DNA from: Lumbricus terrestris
Lineage: Eukaryota; Annelida; Clitellata; Crassiclitellata; Lumbricidae
Direction: 5' to 3'
DNA length: 64,000 bases
NCBI GenBank assembly: GCA_949752735.1
Contig: OX457036.1
Coordinates: forward strand, 97,810,761 to 97,874,760
Positions 10,101 through 21,515 of this stretch are shown here, in pieces; within the stretch, counting starts at the first letter, position 1, and the number at the start of each line of letters is the position of its first letter. The notes below the pieces were generated by a model that was given only the letters and a program-made list of their open reading frames with translations, had not been told where the DNA came from and ran no database searches. The position numbers were made by a program, and so were the translations under genes.

Positions 10101-13100
10101 GAATTGTGTGTCACCGAATTGTCTGTCGCCGAAATGTATGTCGCCGAATTGTGTGTCGCCGAATTGTCTGTCGCCGAAATGTCTGTCGCCGAAATGTCTG
10201 TCGCCGAATTGTGTGTCGCCGAATTGTCTGTCGCCGAATTGTCTGTCGCCGAAATGTCTGTCGCCGAATTGTGTGTCACCGAATTGTCTGTCGCCAAATT
10301 GTCTGTCGCCGAAATGTCTGTCGCCGAATTGTCTGTCGCCGAAATGTCTGTCGCCGAATTGTGTGTCACCGAATTGTCTGTCGCCGAAATGTATGTCGCC
10401 GAATTGTGTGTCACCGAATTGTCTGTCGCCGAATTGTCTGTCGCCGAAATGTCTGTCGCCGAATTGTCTGTCGCCGAAATGTCTGTCGCCGAAATGTCTG
10501 TCGCCGAATTGTGTGTCGCCGAATTGTCTGTCGCCGAATTGTCTGTCGCCGAATTGTGTGTCACCGAATTGTCTGTCGCCGAATTGTCATGGAACCGCCC
10601 AAAAACTCTATCAGAGAAGAACTGTGTATCTGTTCTATTTCGCCAACAACTATCCATCCATCTGACAGATGAATAGAATATTGAAAAAACTAACGACGAA
10701 TGCGATGCAGTAAAAAATCTTTAGAAAATTAATAGTCTAATTAATATAGGGCTATTATAATAAGCCTACGACAGATAAGCCTAATATTAACAATACATTC
10801 ACATGTTATTTTAAGCAAGAATGGCTGGAGGCTAGGAAAGAATCTACTCATATTGATAGCCTACTTAGGCCTAAGTGAGTGCCATAGAAATTTATAGGCC
10901 TATCAAACTGCCGCGGAACCCTTGCGCGGAACCCCGGTTGAAAATCACTGCACGTGTATAGGCTATTTGTTCAAGTTGTCCGGTGTTCACAATAGATGCT
11001 TGTCCACCATGGCCAATTAATTATGCTAAGGCGCCATGCATGACGTCATTCTGCAACTATGTTTTTTCTTATCAATCCCTGGCGAGTGGAAAGCCGATTC
11101 AGACTCTAGGATGGTAGTGAAACTCGATCCCAGGTCTTTGCTGAGCTTCTACATGTATAATTATCATGTTGAAAGTTATCCGTCCTAACAGTCCGATATA
11201 ACAAGGTCGGAAAGCGAAATTGTCAGTATGCAGATTGTTCATAATTATACTGATCACTCTCTCGTAGAAAGCGTTGTAAGAGAGAACTACATGTAGCCGC
11301 AGCCGACGTAGAACACAATGCAAGGTAGGCCTAATTGAGTGTCGGTAGCTTTACAGTTTTCAGATTTTAACCACTGAATTCAAATATTGTTAAATTTGAC
11401 ATATTGGACAGATGTCAGCAGATGTTCCTAAGCCACGTAACACGAAGAAGATCGTGATCATCGCCGTCTCTGCTATTCTTTCGGTTGCAATCATTCTGGC
11501 GGCCATCTTGGTTGGAATGTACATGTTCACCCAAGCGCAGAAAGATATTATCAAGGTGGCTGACTTAGCTTGATGCTCAAACTCCTCTTTGTTCATTTTT
11601 CTATTCCATTTTTTGTCTGTCATTTTCACCCTCTACCTTCCCTTTCCCCCACTCCCTCACTCTCTCATTCCTATCAATGCTCCTATCACCCTTCTCATTC
11701 ATAGTAAATGAAAATGTGTGAAAATGGATTATGTTTATATCACGACGCAAACCTGAAATAATTGGTAGTCGATGTCGCAAAAACCTTGGCAGCCAAAATG
11801 ATTAATACTAAGAGTCATTGTGGTTTCAAAGCATTGAATATTTTGCAATGATTCTCCTAGATATAATTATTATTATTATTTTTTTAATTATAGTTGCAGA
11901 ATTTTTTTTAAAATTATAATTGCAGAATTATTATTTATGTCCTGGGCACGACGTTAAACTGCATCCATCCTCCGCCACAGGGAACCAACAACGTCCCTGT
12001 GCCGGTCCTAAGCCCGGACAAAGTGAGGAAGGTTTGCCAGATGGGTGGCGATACGCTGGCAGTAAAAGACCAAGACGATTGGAATCCGCAAAAACCACGG
12101 CACAAGTGACAGAGCGACCCAGATGCTTCAAGGTGTCATGATGTGGAGCAGACATGCACAGGCCGGTCAGGACAGATCGGTGGAGAGAGTCGGGGGAGAG
12201 CATGGGATACATACGGGCATTGACCCAAGTTGTCCTTCATGCCTCTCTCCCAATATTCTCTTCATTTAGACAAGGTGGTCTAACTGCTCCAAGATGTTAA
12301 TGGTATGGAGCAGACCTGCTGACTGGATCTGTTGAAGCTGGGCAGCATGACGCGAGACAGACTCAGACAGAGAGTGGCGTCGGACTCTTACGGGCATTGA
12401 GCCCAATGATGTTGATGATGATGATGATAATTATTATTTAGTGACCAGTGTTCTTTTATTCTTTCGCTCGTTAGTTAAGCACTCTATCTTGCTTGTAGTA
12501 TACTATGCAAGTGGACAAAGATACGAAGGAAGAAGTGACAGCTGACAAGAACGAGAACGACGTTCAGTACCACGTGCAGAATGCCAATTACGAGATGTGG
12601 GTCGTCGACGATTTCAATCGGGTAAGATACGTTTAAACATAAGCCTACCATTATCCTACTTATACAGACCGCCATGATAGGACAAGTGACCTTGAACTAC
12701 ATGACTATTCGATGGGCGTAGGCTATATATAATAGAGCTGCATGTAATACCTATTTCTAGTTCGAGACCTTCAAAGCCACGAAAATGACATGAAGCTCAC
12801 AATTCTAACAATGCTGGTCTTACGAAATCAACAGTTAACTGCAACATGTTAAATGACCTGACAATACAACGTTATAAGAGGATAACATGTGTTGAAAATA
12901 TCTCTGGTGGATTGTCACGTCGTTAGCAAACTTACCTTGAGCTGAGAATAATCTACGCGGTGTCCCAATTGAAGTGACACCCTTTTTGTTTTGGCGATAT
13001 ATTTGTCAATTCTAAAAGAAACTATAAAATTCCAGAGAATGTAGGCCTAAGAGATACAAATTATCAATATTTCCTGAAAAGTTTACCCAATTCTACGAAC

Positions 13101-16100
13101 AGAGTCCGAAGTTATGCACATTCAAATTTCTCCTTACGTCGAGAACGTCGAAAACGAACAAAACCCCGCCAACAGGCAAATGAGCCGACAAGCTCAAAGC
13201 AGACACCAGGTCCTACTATCACACAAACCAATAATATTATTGTGAGCTAAACGAAATGGTGAGCTATCTTATTTGTGGCCAGTGAAGCAGAGTGCACCAA
13301 CCAAGAATCCATAATCCATCCTAATTAGGATCTGTCAGTCTTCACTGCGGATAGATTGGCACTGTTAGCCTTTACCTGCCCACACGTAACAATATACAAT
13401 ATTTTAGAGTCCAAAACGACCAAAAAAATAGTGATTCCCGTTGTCCAGTGATTTTCATTTAATTGTCATCAATGAGTCGGCGCAAAAAGTGTGGTCAGCA
13501 AATCTAAGAAATCGTTTTTCTCTGTTTCGTAAAGGTGCATAATATATTATAGAAGACGCCTTGCACTTGAATCTCAAGAAAATGAATTTCAATGAATCAA
13601 CTTTTCTTCTAAGCGAATATCTGGCAAAATATAAAGAAATTCTCTGTTTATTCCGTTTGTAGGATATCGAAGTGATGAAAATTCAGATGAAGACTTTCAC
13701 GAACTGTTACGTTGTTCCACTCAACAGAACCAGAGCCATTGTGCCACCAGAGGTCAAACCTCCATCGAATGTGGACGCTACGGTTAGTGACCTTATGAAC
13801 TGATATAAGACAGTTCTTTAGTGAGTTTAAAAACTATTCTAGGACTGATGTCCAAAGTTATGTAGCCGACAGTTTGGGCTGGAGACAAGAAGCACGACTC
13901 GCTTAATATAAACCATACAGTTTTTTGTATAGAAATGATCGATCGTGTGATTTGCATCGGTACCTAAAGAAGGTGCGCGGACGATTGATCATCGACCGAT
14001 TTATCACTGGACGATTGATCACCGGACGATTGATCACCGGTCTAGTGGTCATTGCAATTTATTAACTAAGGATGAAAGAGAAATGTCGTAATTACCGCTA
14101 ATAAAGATAAACATTTATATAAAACGATATGACACAGACTCAAGCTACCACATAATGTATTAAATTTGTAATGAAATTATAAGAAGTAAAATGTAAAAAT
14201 ATACTACTACTCGCAAGTATTCTAAGTAAGAGCATTATTTTGTTTATCCTTTTTACAAACCCCTTTTTATGCAACAACAAGAACTGAGGGTTTTGGATAA
14301 AGCATAAGACAAGTCAATCAGGCCTAATTTGACGTAGCACTTTGATGGTCTGCGATAGACCTTTAATCGTAAAGAACAAAAGACGTTTGTTTGGTTGCGT
14401 ACTTAATATTCTGATGTGCTATTTGCTGTGTGTATATTTAAGAATAAATTATTAACAGAAGCCGACGATGTTTATCTTTAGGCCTACTAACGGTAGCCTA
14501 ATTACGACATTTCTCTTTCATTCTTAGTTAATAAATTGTAGTGACCACTAGACCGGTGATCAATCGTCCGGTGATCAATCGGTCGATGATCAAACGTCCG
14601 CAGTGATCAACAGTGGCGGCGCTAGGGGGGCTGGGGGGCTAAGCCCCCCCTACAAGAGACTCAGCCCCCCTAAAAAAGGGCCATTCGAAAAAAAATTACA
14701 GTGAAATATACACGATTTTGTGCTGACGACTAAAAAAAAAGGTCGTCAGAAATTTTGGCGGCGAAAACGGAAATTTTTCATGAGATTTCGGTCGATGACT
14801 AAAAAAAGGTCGTAGATAACAACACTCTCAGATTTTCGATATGAGCTGATGATTTAAAGTGAAAACAAACCACACGATGCAAAACCTTAATCCGCATCAA
14901 TGACTAAACGCAGATAAGAAATTAATTTCTTATCTGTGTTTAGTCATTGATGCGGATTAGATGATATAATATTATAGAGTGTTTAGGCCTAAGAGAGGCA
15001 ATTTGGTAAGGTCGCATTGATGCATAATTATTCTAGGGCCTAGATTTGAAATCTTGCTATTGGGTTCACCTGTAAATAAATAAGCCTACATGCGCCTTGA
15101 TATTGCTTTACATCGTGTACCACATAAAGAGCTATAGAATAAAAATTATTCACTTGCACTCAGGTTTTTTACGGAATTTTGTGTAAATAGTCTGTCGACG
15201 ATAATTGTTGTTGAGCTGCTGGCTGTTGACTGTTGAGCTGTTGACTGTTCGAGAGCATGACACAAATTTTATTAGAGAGACTCATAAAACATTAATGGTA
15301 TCTGACATTCTGACATAATTATATCTTAAATAGTGATCTTCAGTCTGACATTCACATTTTATCATAGATGTTTGACATTCAATTTGACATTCAAGTTGAT
15401 ATTTTAATATGACTAAAGTGTAAAAAAAAGAGCCTGGACGCCCCTTACCTTTCTAAACTGAGCTGGCCTAATAAGTGCATGGACGGCGTTCAGAGTTTAA
15501 AATAAGTGCCTGGATGCCTTACATGACGGTCCAGCCACACGTTAAGCCCTGGATGGCTTAACGTGACTGTGGAAACGGACCGTCTTTGAAACATGTAGGT
15601 TTTAACCTGAAGGTGTCTATTGAAACATGTAGATTTAGACTGAAGGTGTCTATTGAAACATGTAGGTTTTAACCTGAAGGTGTCTATTGAAACATGTAGA
15701 TTTAGACTGAAGGTGTCTATTTAAACATGTAGATTTAGCCTGAAGGTGTCTATTCAAGCTAAAACAAAGTTATCTGCGAGATGTATACGGACGATGCTCT
15801 TTATCATGCACCTTTTTCTGGGTCGTTAATATTAATAGTTTTATTGCGGAGTAAGGTAGCCGATTACTTACAGCACCTGCCCTGTTGGGTGCAGGGCCTA
15901 CTACGCCATGGGGGGATGGAAGCAGACTGCTTCCAATTTGGGCCAGGGGGAAAGGTTTTCCCCCCCTGGGAAAAGTCCATCTGTCATGGACTTCCTCCTG
16001 GTAAATCCCCCGAAGAATCCCGTATTAACACAGGGTAAATCTTCATTCAGTTTGACTTTTACTTAACACTCACATAAATTAAGTTAACATTTTGTTTAAG

Positions 16101-19100
16101 TATAATTATTGTATCTACTGAAACTGCATTGGTTTTATAATATAGGTCGCAAATAAAATGAACGGTATTTTAAGAATGAATTTTAGTGATAGGAGGCAAA
16201 GAAGCAACATTAAATTACCGGTAGTAGCCTACTTTTGTTTATAGTAAAGGTTTTTAGTCTGTTTAAGTAAACATTAATCAAACAATAAGAGCTTGGTTGA
16301 TCAACAAATGAAGTTCAAAATCAAGTAAAGCAAATGACTTATAAATTCCTCCCTCAAACATTAAAGCACTATTGAAGTCTGTACAAATGCAAATTGCTTG
16401 CACTTTTGTAGCCTACATTTGAGGGAAATGTTCGAGGGAATTGTCCTATTGAAACGCTCTAGTGGAATCCAGAGAGAAAATTACGGGGAGTGGTCCTGGG
16501 AAATGTCCTTGGGATCTGTCTGGATCAGAAAATGGATGTTGCTGAGTATTGTACAACTGATAGTAGACTACTCAATTTGATATACCAAAAGAAATTGATA
16601 TTCTACTGAATGCTGGACCTTTCAAACTTCACAGGACTACTACAGTGTTTATCGCACTGCAAACCCATAATGAGAAATTTTAGAATGTTACCATTATATT
16701 GTGCAAATTTAAAAAAATTAAATCATGGGGAGGCGACATTTTATGATATCCTAAACCACGTTTCTGAGCATTAATTCACCTGCAATTTTTGTGAAGATGA
16801 CAGCTTTAAGAGGTACAATTATAGCGTGCAAATCCAAAAAAGTGAAATTTTCGTGACTTTATCGCTCATAAGCAGCTAGCAAACAAGAGCCTAAAACATG
16901 CACTCTAGTCGATGACAACAGCTAAAAATGCGTTGGTTTCTGGGGGTCTGCCCCAGACCCCGCTGGGGGAGCTCTCGACGCTCCCCCCAGACCCCTAGTC
17001 GCTATGGGCTTCGTGCCTTCGGCACTCGCAGCTTCGCGCCTTCGACGCTTGCAATATAGACAAAAAGTTTCTCTTAGGGGGGGAATGTTTCCACCTCTCA
17101 GGGGGGGATAGTAGGCCCTGGTTGGGTGCAGAATACAGGTAGGCTATGAGTGTCCATTAAATCGTAGGGACATTCAGCAAGTCCTTTGCCCACGAATGCT
17201 AAACGCCATTGATGCTCTGCCGTATGGTCGCGCGTGTAATAATTTATTCAGAATCTTGGAAGCAGGAAAATATTGAAGATGCATAGTAAGGTTGTATTGT
17301 ATTGTATAATTGGATGCAGAGTGTGATTCACGGGTAGCCTATGGTGCCCTACACCGAGCTCGCACGTGCGTGTGCGCCTGCATGTACGCTTGTATGAACA
17401 TGTTATGTACTGCATTAAATAATTTTAGTCCACCATCGTGTGCACCTATTTACAACTGTTATTTTTCAAATAACAGTTGTGATTTATTGTTATAGGGAGG
17501 CCTAACACAAAGTCGGACATCAGGTAAAGTCGGACAAAATTTTCGCCGACCTGCCACGCAGAAGAGACTTCGATCACCAGGTGGCAGTATCATAGATTGT
17601 TTTTGCAGATCTAATGATCTAATGATCAAAACTTCACAACCTTCAAGGGATCGTTGCCTAAATTTTAAGATGTCGATTATTTTCGATGCATGTCGATTTC
17701 TAGAGTTTTACAGGCTGACATAGTGAAACCTCTCATTCACTGCTAAGGCTTTATGACCAATTTAATTGCTGAAGAGGAAGAGTTTCAAATTTTTTACATA
17801 TAGATTACAGTAAAATATATGTCTTTCATAACTTGTTTGAGCCATATTGAATTAGTTTCATGGTTGAAACTGCAGTTGTTTGCTGTCCGACTTTGCCGAA
17901 CAGGCTCTTGTCAAAGTCGGACACAACTAGTAAAACCCTGCTGTGATGTGTCCGACTTTGACAAAACTACGTTCACGCTTATGCTTCACAGGCAAACCAA
18001 GGCTTAAATTTGGCAGAAAGGTTTTTAAAGAATAAAGAGAGACATTAATGGTCAAAGAAAACTGTTTTATGTGTAGCATTATGCATGCCTAAGCTATTAC
18101 ATAGGATATATGGCAATGTTAACGATCCTCATGAGAATTGTAGAAAAATAAGTGTGGTTCAGACGTTGACATAATTATGTGGAGTTGGGAGGGGTTGTGC
18201 AATGAAGATTCTACTATGGGGTCCTAAGAAAAACTAAAGGGGTTGAATCCCCGCATTTCAAATCCCACAGCACTTCTCACCCAGCCAGCGGTGCAATTAA
18301 AAAGGTCGTTGCCACAGATGGTTGGCAAAAAGTGTGCATAAGAATAGCCTAGGCACTATGGTGTCTCTGATGATTATTTTTTACTTGTTGGGAATGTTTC
18401 AAATAATTATTACAAAAGTTCTTGGTTTTTTCGAATTTTTCATGGATCTAGATTTCATAGGTTTTCGTAGGCCTAGGTAGTCGAGTTTTATATACGCCAA
18501 GGTCTAGTCTATTTGCCTATACCTACTTTTCAGTTAGGTCTTTCATGCCAGTCTGATGCTAGGCCCCTAAGTGCGATCTTTTCACTAAAAGAGGGCAAGT
18601 ATACTGACATTTGATTGATTTTACTTCAGTTATTTTCAATGTTCAATGTTATCTTACAGTTAAACTTGGCACAGATCTTGATGAAAATCGTTCAGTTTAT
18701 CGAATGTCCGATTTTATAGTTCAGTTCATCGATTGTCCGACTTTAACAAAATAAGGTCGAATCAGCAAATTATTGTCCAGGCTTACCAACCAAGGTGTCC
18801 AGCTTTACCCGAAAAACCGAAAAGTCAAATTTCGTCAGCTCGCTGTACTTGGCACACTCCTGATCGAGTTGGCCAGGTTTAACTGAATGTATTAGTTGAA
18901 TGAGATGATAAGCTATCCAATAAACTTTACATCATCTAAATGTGACGCTCCGTTACGGAGTAACCTCGGTCAGAACAAAAGGGTGTCCGACTTATATGAT
19001 AAGACCCTAAATAATGTGATAAATGCAACGAAAATAATGAGTTCGCTCATTCAACACAGTTTTTATATGACAGAAAAATGTAACGGAAAAGCTGTATTAT

Positions 19101-19206
19101 GCTGTGTCGAGCACTCCAATATCGGACGCATCTTTCTTGGGAAGGAAGGCTAAAGAAATTTGTAGAGGGATCTCAGTCTACTGGATGTATCCAAAATGCA
19201 GTGACG
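7059..19206 (+). CDS. BRICHOS-domain type II membrane protein, copy 1 (gene span)
   Basis: Five exons join in frame: 7059-7136, 11412-11555, 12499-12621, 13663-13782 and 19074-19206. All junctions are phase 0 except the last donor, which leaves one base over, so at least one more exon is missing. The 199 residues found give a short cytosolic head, a basic stop (RNTKK), a membrane helix at about residues 40-65, a stalk and a BRICHOS domain. The domain has the expected aspartate (WVVDDFNR, about 111-112), first cysteine (TNCYVVPLNRT, 130) and second cysteine (EICRG, 185), with another cysteine at 197. NRT and NVT are possible N-glycosylation sites. BRICHOS domains act as intramolecular chaperones for aggregation-prone segments of secreted or membrane proproteins (ITM2, LECT1 and gastrokine types). 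A possibly better start is the tenth codon (AAGATGA). The introns are swollen by transposons. The substrate and cleavage products are unknown. Confidence 0.88.
8641..10588. mobile_element. Palindromic array element with inverted 15-bp-repeat arms
   Basis: The left arm (8641-8765) is about eight copies of GACAATTCGGCGACA. The right arm (about 9917-10588) is some 42 copies of the same unit in reverse (TGTCGCCGAATTGTC), with recurrent AAATG, GTGTC and CACC variants. Between them lies a 33-bp array that also ends in inverted copies. The whole is thus a nested palindrome with grossly unequal arms. It is probably a non-autonomous DNA transposon whose subterminal repeats have expanded. Long open frames across it (up to 283 codons, both strands) exist only because 15 is a multiple of three. 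Confidence 0.75.
8890..9770 (+). repeat. 33-bp minisatellite (CCTTCATCCAG-CTTCTATTTCA-CCTATAGAGAA)
   Basis: About 25 copies, some shortened to 22 bp, with point variants. Two to three copies in inverse orientation follow at about 9777-9870 (GAAGCTGGATGAAGGTTCTC), so the array forms an inverted repeat with its own end. Confidence 0.85.
11412..11555 (+). CDS. BRICHOS gene 1, exon 2 (membrane helix)
   Basis: 48 codons after GGACAG and before AAG|GTGGCT, the weakest donor of the gene. It encodes MSADVPKPRNTKK followed by about 26 hydrophobic residues and TQAQKDIIK. The paralogue exon is the same length with 42 of 48 residues identical. Both exons begin with ATG, so a shorter isoform from this codon is possible. 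Confidence 0.88.
11945..12428 (+). mobile_element. Interspersed retroelement tail, RTE-like LINE or SINE, in intron 2
   Basis: CCCTGTGCCGGTCCTAAGCC at about 11995 and the (GATGAT)n tail at 12410-12430 are typical of RTE-type 3' regions and the SINEs that use them. It has two diverged blocks (ATGTGGAGCAGACATG and ATGGAGCAGACCTG). No intact coding frame is present. Confidence 0.5.
12499..12621 (+). CDS. BRICHOS gene 1, exon 3 (stalk and start of BRICHOS)
   Basis: 41 codons between TTGTAG and CGG|GTAAGA. It encodes a charged stalk (VDKDTKEEVTADKNEND) and ends NYEMWVVDDFNR with the conserved BRICHOS aspartate. 36 of 41 residues are identical in the paralogue. Confidence 0.9.
12622..13662 (+). 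other. BRICHOS gene 1, intron 3
   Basis: No recognisable repeat or coding sequence. Confidence 0.7.
13663..13782 (+). CDS. BRICHOS gene 1, exon 4 (first BRICHOS cysteine)
   Basis: 40 codons between TTTGTAG and ACG|GTTAGT. It encodes DIEVMKIQMKTFTNCYVVPL and an N-glycosylation site NRT. The exon is less conserved than the stalk: 24 of 40 residues match the paralogue. Confidence 0.9.
13977..14606. mobile_element. MITE with ~130-bp inverted ends (GATTGATCACCGGAC motif)
   Basis: The left arm (13977-14110) and right arm (about 14470-14606) are inverted copies, including CGATTGATCACCGG repeats, TAATTTATTAACTAAG-like and AGAGAAATGTCGTAATTA. The interior has no gene. A clear TSD was not found. Confidence 0.75.
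14611..14820. mobile_element. hAT-like MITE of the CAGTGGCGGCGC family, 3'-truncated
   Basis: It starts CAGTGGCGGCGCTAGG and carries two copies of the GACTAAAAAAAGGTCGT hairpin (about 14725-14750 and 14792-14814). The right TIR is absent. It abuts the element ending at 14606. Confidence 0.7.
14888..14959. repeat. 72-bp near-perfect palindrome without loop
   Basis: Two 36-bp arms (TAATCCGCATCAATGACTAA... and its reverse complement) meet at AATT with one mismatch (CGC/GTG). Confidence 0.9.
15588..15754 (+). repeat. Five-copy 33/34-bp tandem repeat
   Basis: The unit is GAAACATGTAG plus GTTTTAACCTGAAGGTGTCT or ATTTAGACTGAAGGTGTCT. The two variants alternate for four copies, so the array grew as a dimer. 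Confidence 0.9.
15884..17128. mobile_element. hAT-like element, CAGGGCCTACTA ends, 8-bp TSD
   Basis: The element is 15892-17120 (1.23 kb) with ends CAGGGCCTACTA and TAGTAGGCCCTG. Exact duplications GTTGGGTG flank it at 15884-15891 and 17121-17128. No transposase frame remains; the frame at 16398-16580 is not recognised. Confidence 0.88.
17452..17480. repeat. Small perfect hairpin, 12-bp arms
   Basis: ACAACTGTTATT and AATAACAGTTGT flank a five-base loop. Confidence 0.7.
17508..18790. mobile_element. Probable non-autonomous element with inverted GTCGGACA motifs
   Basis: AAAGTCGGACA occurs in the left part (17510-17534), both orientations are found in the centre (17885-17965), and TGTCCGACTTT occurs at the right (18705-18755). 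The pattern matches the design of the other repeat-armed elements here. Exact ends and a TSD were not found. Confidence 0.4.
19074..19206 (+). CDS. BRICHOS gene 1, exon 5 (second BRICHOS cysteine)
   Basis: 44 codons plus one base between ATGACAG and GACG|GTGAGA. It encodes STPISDASFLGRKAKEICRG, the family's typical run before the second cysteine, then VYWMYPKCSD. The paralogue exon is the same length with 30 of 44 identical. The one-base overhang requires another exon. Confidence 0.88.
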
Positions 19207-19823
19207 GTGAGACTTTATGAACTTATTCAATGTGACGGTAATGAGATTAGTTAATTCCTGAATTTCATAGCGTCTCTTCAAGGTAGTAGTCACTCAGAGG
19301 CGCTCCAGACCCCAGCATGGCGAATAAATTCAGCTTTGAGTTGATTGAGCAATAGTTTCAGAAAACAAGCGTAGCTTCTGGGGAGTCGATTCCAGACAAT
19401 TCGACCACACACGGGCAAGGGTCAATTTTGAATATTTACAGTTCGTGGCAATGTAACCAGGAGCACTCTTCTGTGCAAGGCGGAGAGGTTGTCACCTTGG
19501 ATCACCTAGGAGCAACAAAACTTTCGCTGGAAGTCTTGGACGACACCCAGCTGACATTGACGAACCAGAGCAGCGATTATGCTCGGTATGGTGTGGGGTG
19601 GGTAGTAGGCCAGCTATTCATGTACGTAGAAAACATGACAAAATTACTGAACTTATGCCACTCTTGCTCTTAGTTTAATATTTTCCCCGGCCCATTTGCC
19701 CGAAAAACAGACTCGCCCGAAATTTGGGGACATTTGCTTGCCAGTGGACCCCCGCCTCCTACGCCTATGGAAGTGACCACAGTGACTGCCGTCGGATGTG
19801 TTTGTAGCCTTGTACGACAGGTA
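19207..19823. other. Downstream of BRICHOS gene 1 exon 5; terminal exon not found
   Basis: It includes a CTCAGAGGCGCTCC string at about 19294, typical of the SINE/LINE 3' ends elsewhere in the window, and a fragment at 19680-19780 ending CCTACGCCTATG that matches the right end of the MITE at 20512-20769. A frame at 19428-19673 is unrecognised. Confidence 0.4.
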
Positions 19824-19824
19824 G

Positions 19825-19910
19825 AAAAGAACGCATTGTGACTATCACTAAGCATCAGATCGGATTTCTCTCCGGTCTGATGCTTAGTGACAGTCACAAT
19901 GCGTTCTTTT
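19825..19910. repeat. Hairpin, ~35-bp arms, one mismatch
   Basis: AAAAGAACGCATTGTGACTA... at the left is answered by its reverse complement ending at 19910. The loop is GATTTCTCTC-like, about 14 bases. Confidence 0.88.
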
Positions 19911-20197
19911 CCTTTAGCAATCCCAGGGCCGCATTAACAAATGTGGGGCACTGTTCGGTAAAACTGTGGGGGCCCAACCTTACAGGCTCACTGAAAAGGA
20001 CACACAATTGACATAAAACGTGTTATATTCAACAAATCAGCACTCGTCAATTAGTAATTCGATCCTTTTTTACAATATGAGCATGTCTTTTTATATTCCA
20101 GTCTAGTGTTAAAGTATTCATCTATAGGCCTAACCGTTTAGGAATATTAGAATCAGACTTTTAACCAGGGCTTAGTCAGGGTACTCATACAAGGAGA

Positions 20198-20358
20198 CAG
20201 TGGCGTAGCCAGGAATTTATGATGGGGGGTATATGGCCGGATACCCTGTTTTTGTTATTTTTTCTTATTTAAATGGATAAATAACCTTACAGAACCTATT
20301 CCCCGTAGCCAATGGGGGGTTAATTTTAACCCCCGAAACCCCCTTGCCTACGCCACTG
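20198..20358. mobile_element. MITE of the CAGTGGCGTAGCC family
   Basis: It starts CAGTGGCGTAGCCAGG and ends CCTACGCCACTG, 161 bp. Its 8-bp flanks (CAAGGAGA and GAAGTAAA) do not match, so the insertion is old or rearranged. Confidence 0.75.
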
Positions 20359-20503
20359 GAAGTAAACGGTGCAGAAGCGATTTATGCCCTAAATAAATTC
20401 TTGTCAGGGAAAATATTATAGCAGTCCTGTGGCAGGACAACGACCAAGGCAAAGGATTTGTACCAGGGCATTTGCCCTGATTTGTCCTTCTGTAGCGCCG
20501 CCA

Positions 20504-20777
20504 TAGGCGTACGGGACATTTCGACAGTGGGAGGGGCAAAAAAATGTTGCCCGAAAAAAAAACTGACGACCTTTTTTTAGTCATCCGCCCCAAATTTGTA
20601 GGACCTTTTTTACCTCTGCGCGCCCGAAAAAATCCTCCCGTGCCTGTTTGGCCCGAAAAAATTTCCCACATTTTTTGGCCCGTCCATGCCTCTTTTGCCC
20701 GAAACACACATTTGCCCGAAATTTGGGGGGGCATTTGCCCCCTCTGGACCCCCGCCTCGTACGCCTATGAGCGCCGC
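20504..20777. mobile_element. MITE of the CATAGGCG family inserted in another MITE's end
   Basis: The element is 20512-20769, ends CATAGGCGTACGGG and GTACGCCTATG, with exact 8-bp duplications AGCGCCGC at 20504-20511 and 20770-20777. The target is the GCGCCGCCACTG terminus of the CAGTGGCGGCGC family. It contains the A-tract hairpin in reverse (about 20561-20584). Confidence 0.85.
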
Positions 20778-21065
20778 CACTGATCACACACTAATATAGG
20801 CCTATATTTTCGCGTTTTCGCAAGTAGTAGGGCAAACCTAATTCGTAAAAGCAAAGAGTGTGTAGTGATGCCATTTCATAAATGCGTTGCATAGCACTTG
20901 AATTTCGATCGGAAGAGGTGTGAAGTGTCTAAAATCATATAGATCTAAGTAGGCTAGTTGAAACTGATAGCCCTTGTTAGAATTTCTGGCCGATTTTAGG
21001 ATGTCTGCTTGGAATTGGAAATTCCAATAAGGGCCCCCACACATGCTTAAAAGTTGTAAGTATAT

Positions 21066-21515
21066 TGTTACGTGGTTCCCCCGGGTTAGGCTCAAAGTAA
21101 AGACTCGTGTCTAGTTTAAAAGGTATAATTGAACATAAAACTGAAAATGATACAATTACCAACTGCAGTCCAGTTGTAAAGTCGACAACGGCGTTCCTTC
21201 ATCGACGACCGTACGAAACAAACGTCTTCGAACAGCAACAGGCTGGCGACGAAGTAACTTAATTAAGACACCGCTATTGGGTGTACCGAGAAAGAACCTT
21301 AACTAAACTTAGGTTAACGGAGAACTCTGACAATAGACTGCACAGGCAGTACGACCTTATTCTAACCACAAATCAGAGAGTCTCCACACGCCCCCTGAAG
21401 TCAGAACCTTAAATAAGCCCAGTCCGTCGCTAGATGTCTCCCTAGCGTCTAGACAAGTCACTGGTCCGTGACCATAGCCCATCCTAGGACCAGTATACAG
21501 TCGTGGAACCCAACA
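21066..21515 (-). mobile_element. Solo LTR (450 bp) with 4-bp TSD
   Basis: It starts TGTTACGTGGTTCC and ends GGAACCCAACA (TG...CA). ATAT flanks it at 21062-21065 and 21516-21519. A TATA-like CTTATTTAAGG on the minus strand suggests minus orientation, which is not certain. No internal region remains, so it probably arose by LTR-LTR recombination. It is unrelated in sequence to the LTRs at 47.7-55.4 kb. Confidence 0.75.

Larger units (their letters stand above)
7137..11411 (+). other. BRICHOS gene 1, intron 1
   Basis: 4.3 kb, against 1.5 kb in the paralogue. Most of the excess is the array element at 8641-10588. Open frames at 7302-7619 and 7721-8090 show no family pattern. Nothing else was recognised. 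Confidence 0.7.
13783..19073 (+). other. BRICHOS gene 1, intron 4
   Basis: 5.3 kb, against 0.97 kb in the paralogue. The difference is largely the elements listed at 13977-14606, 14611-14820, 15884-17128 and 17508-18790. No other exon was recognised. Confidence 0.7.

Noticed and set aside
9825..10676. Overlapping frames of 238-283 codons on both strands
   Set aside because: All three plus frames and one minus frame are open on a 15-bp array; not selection for protein.
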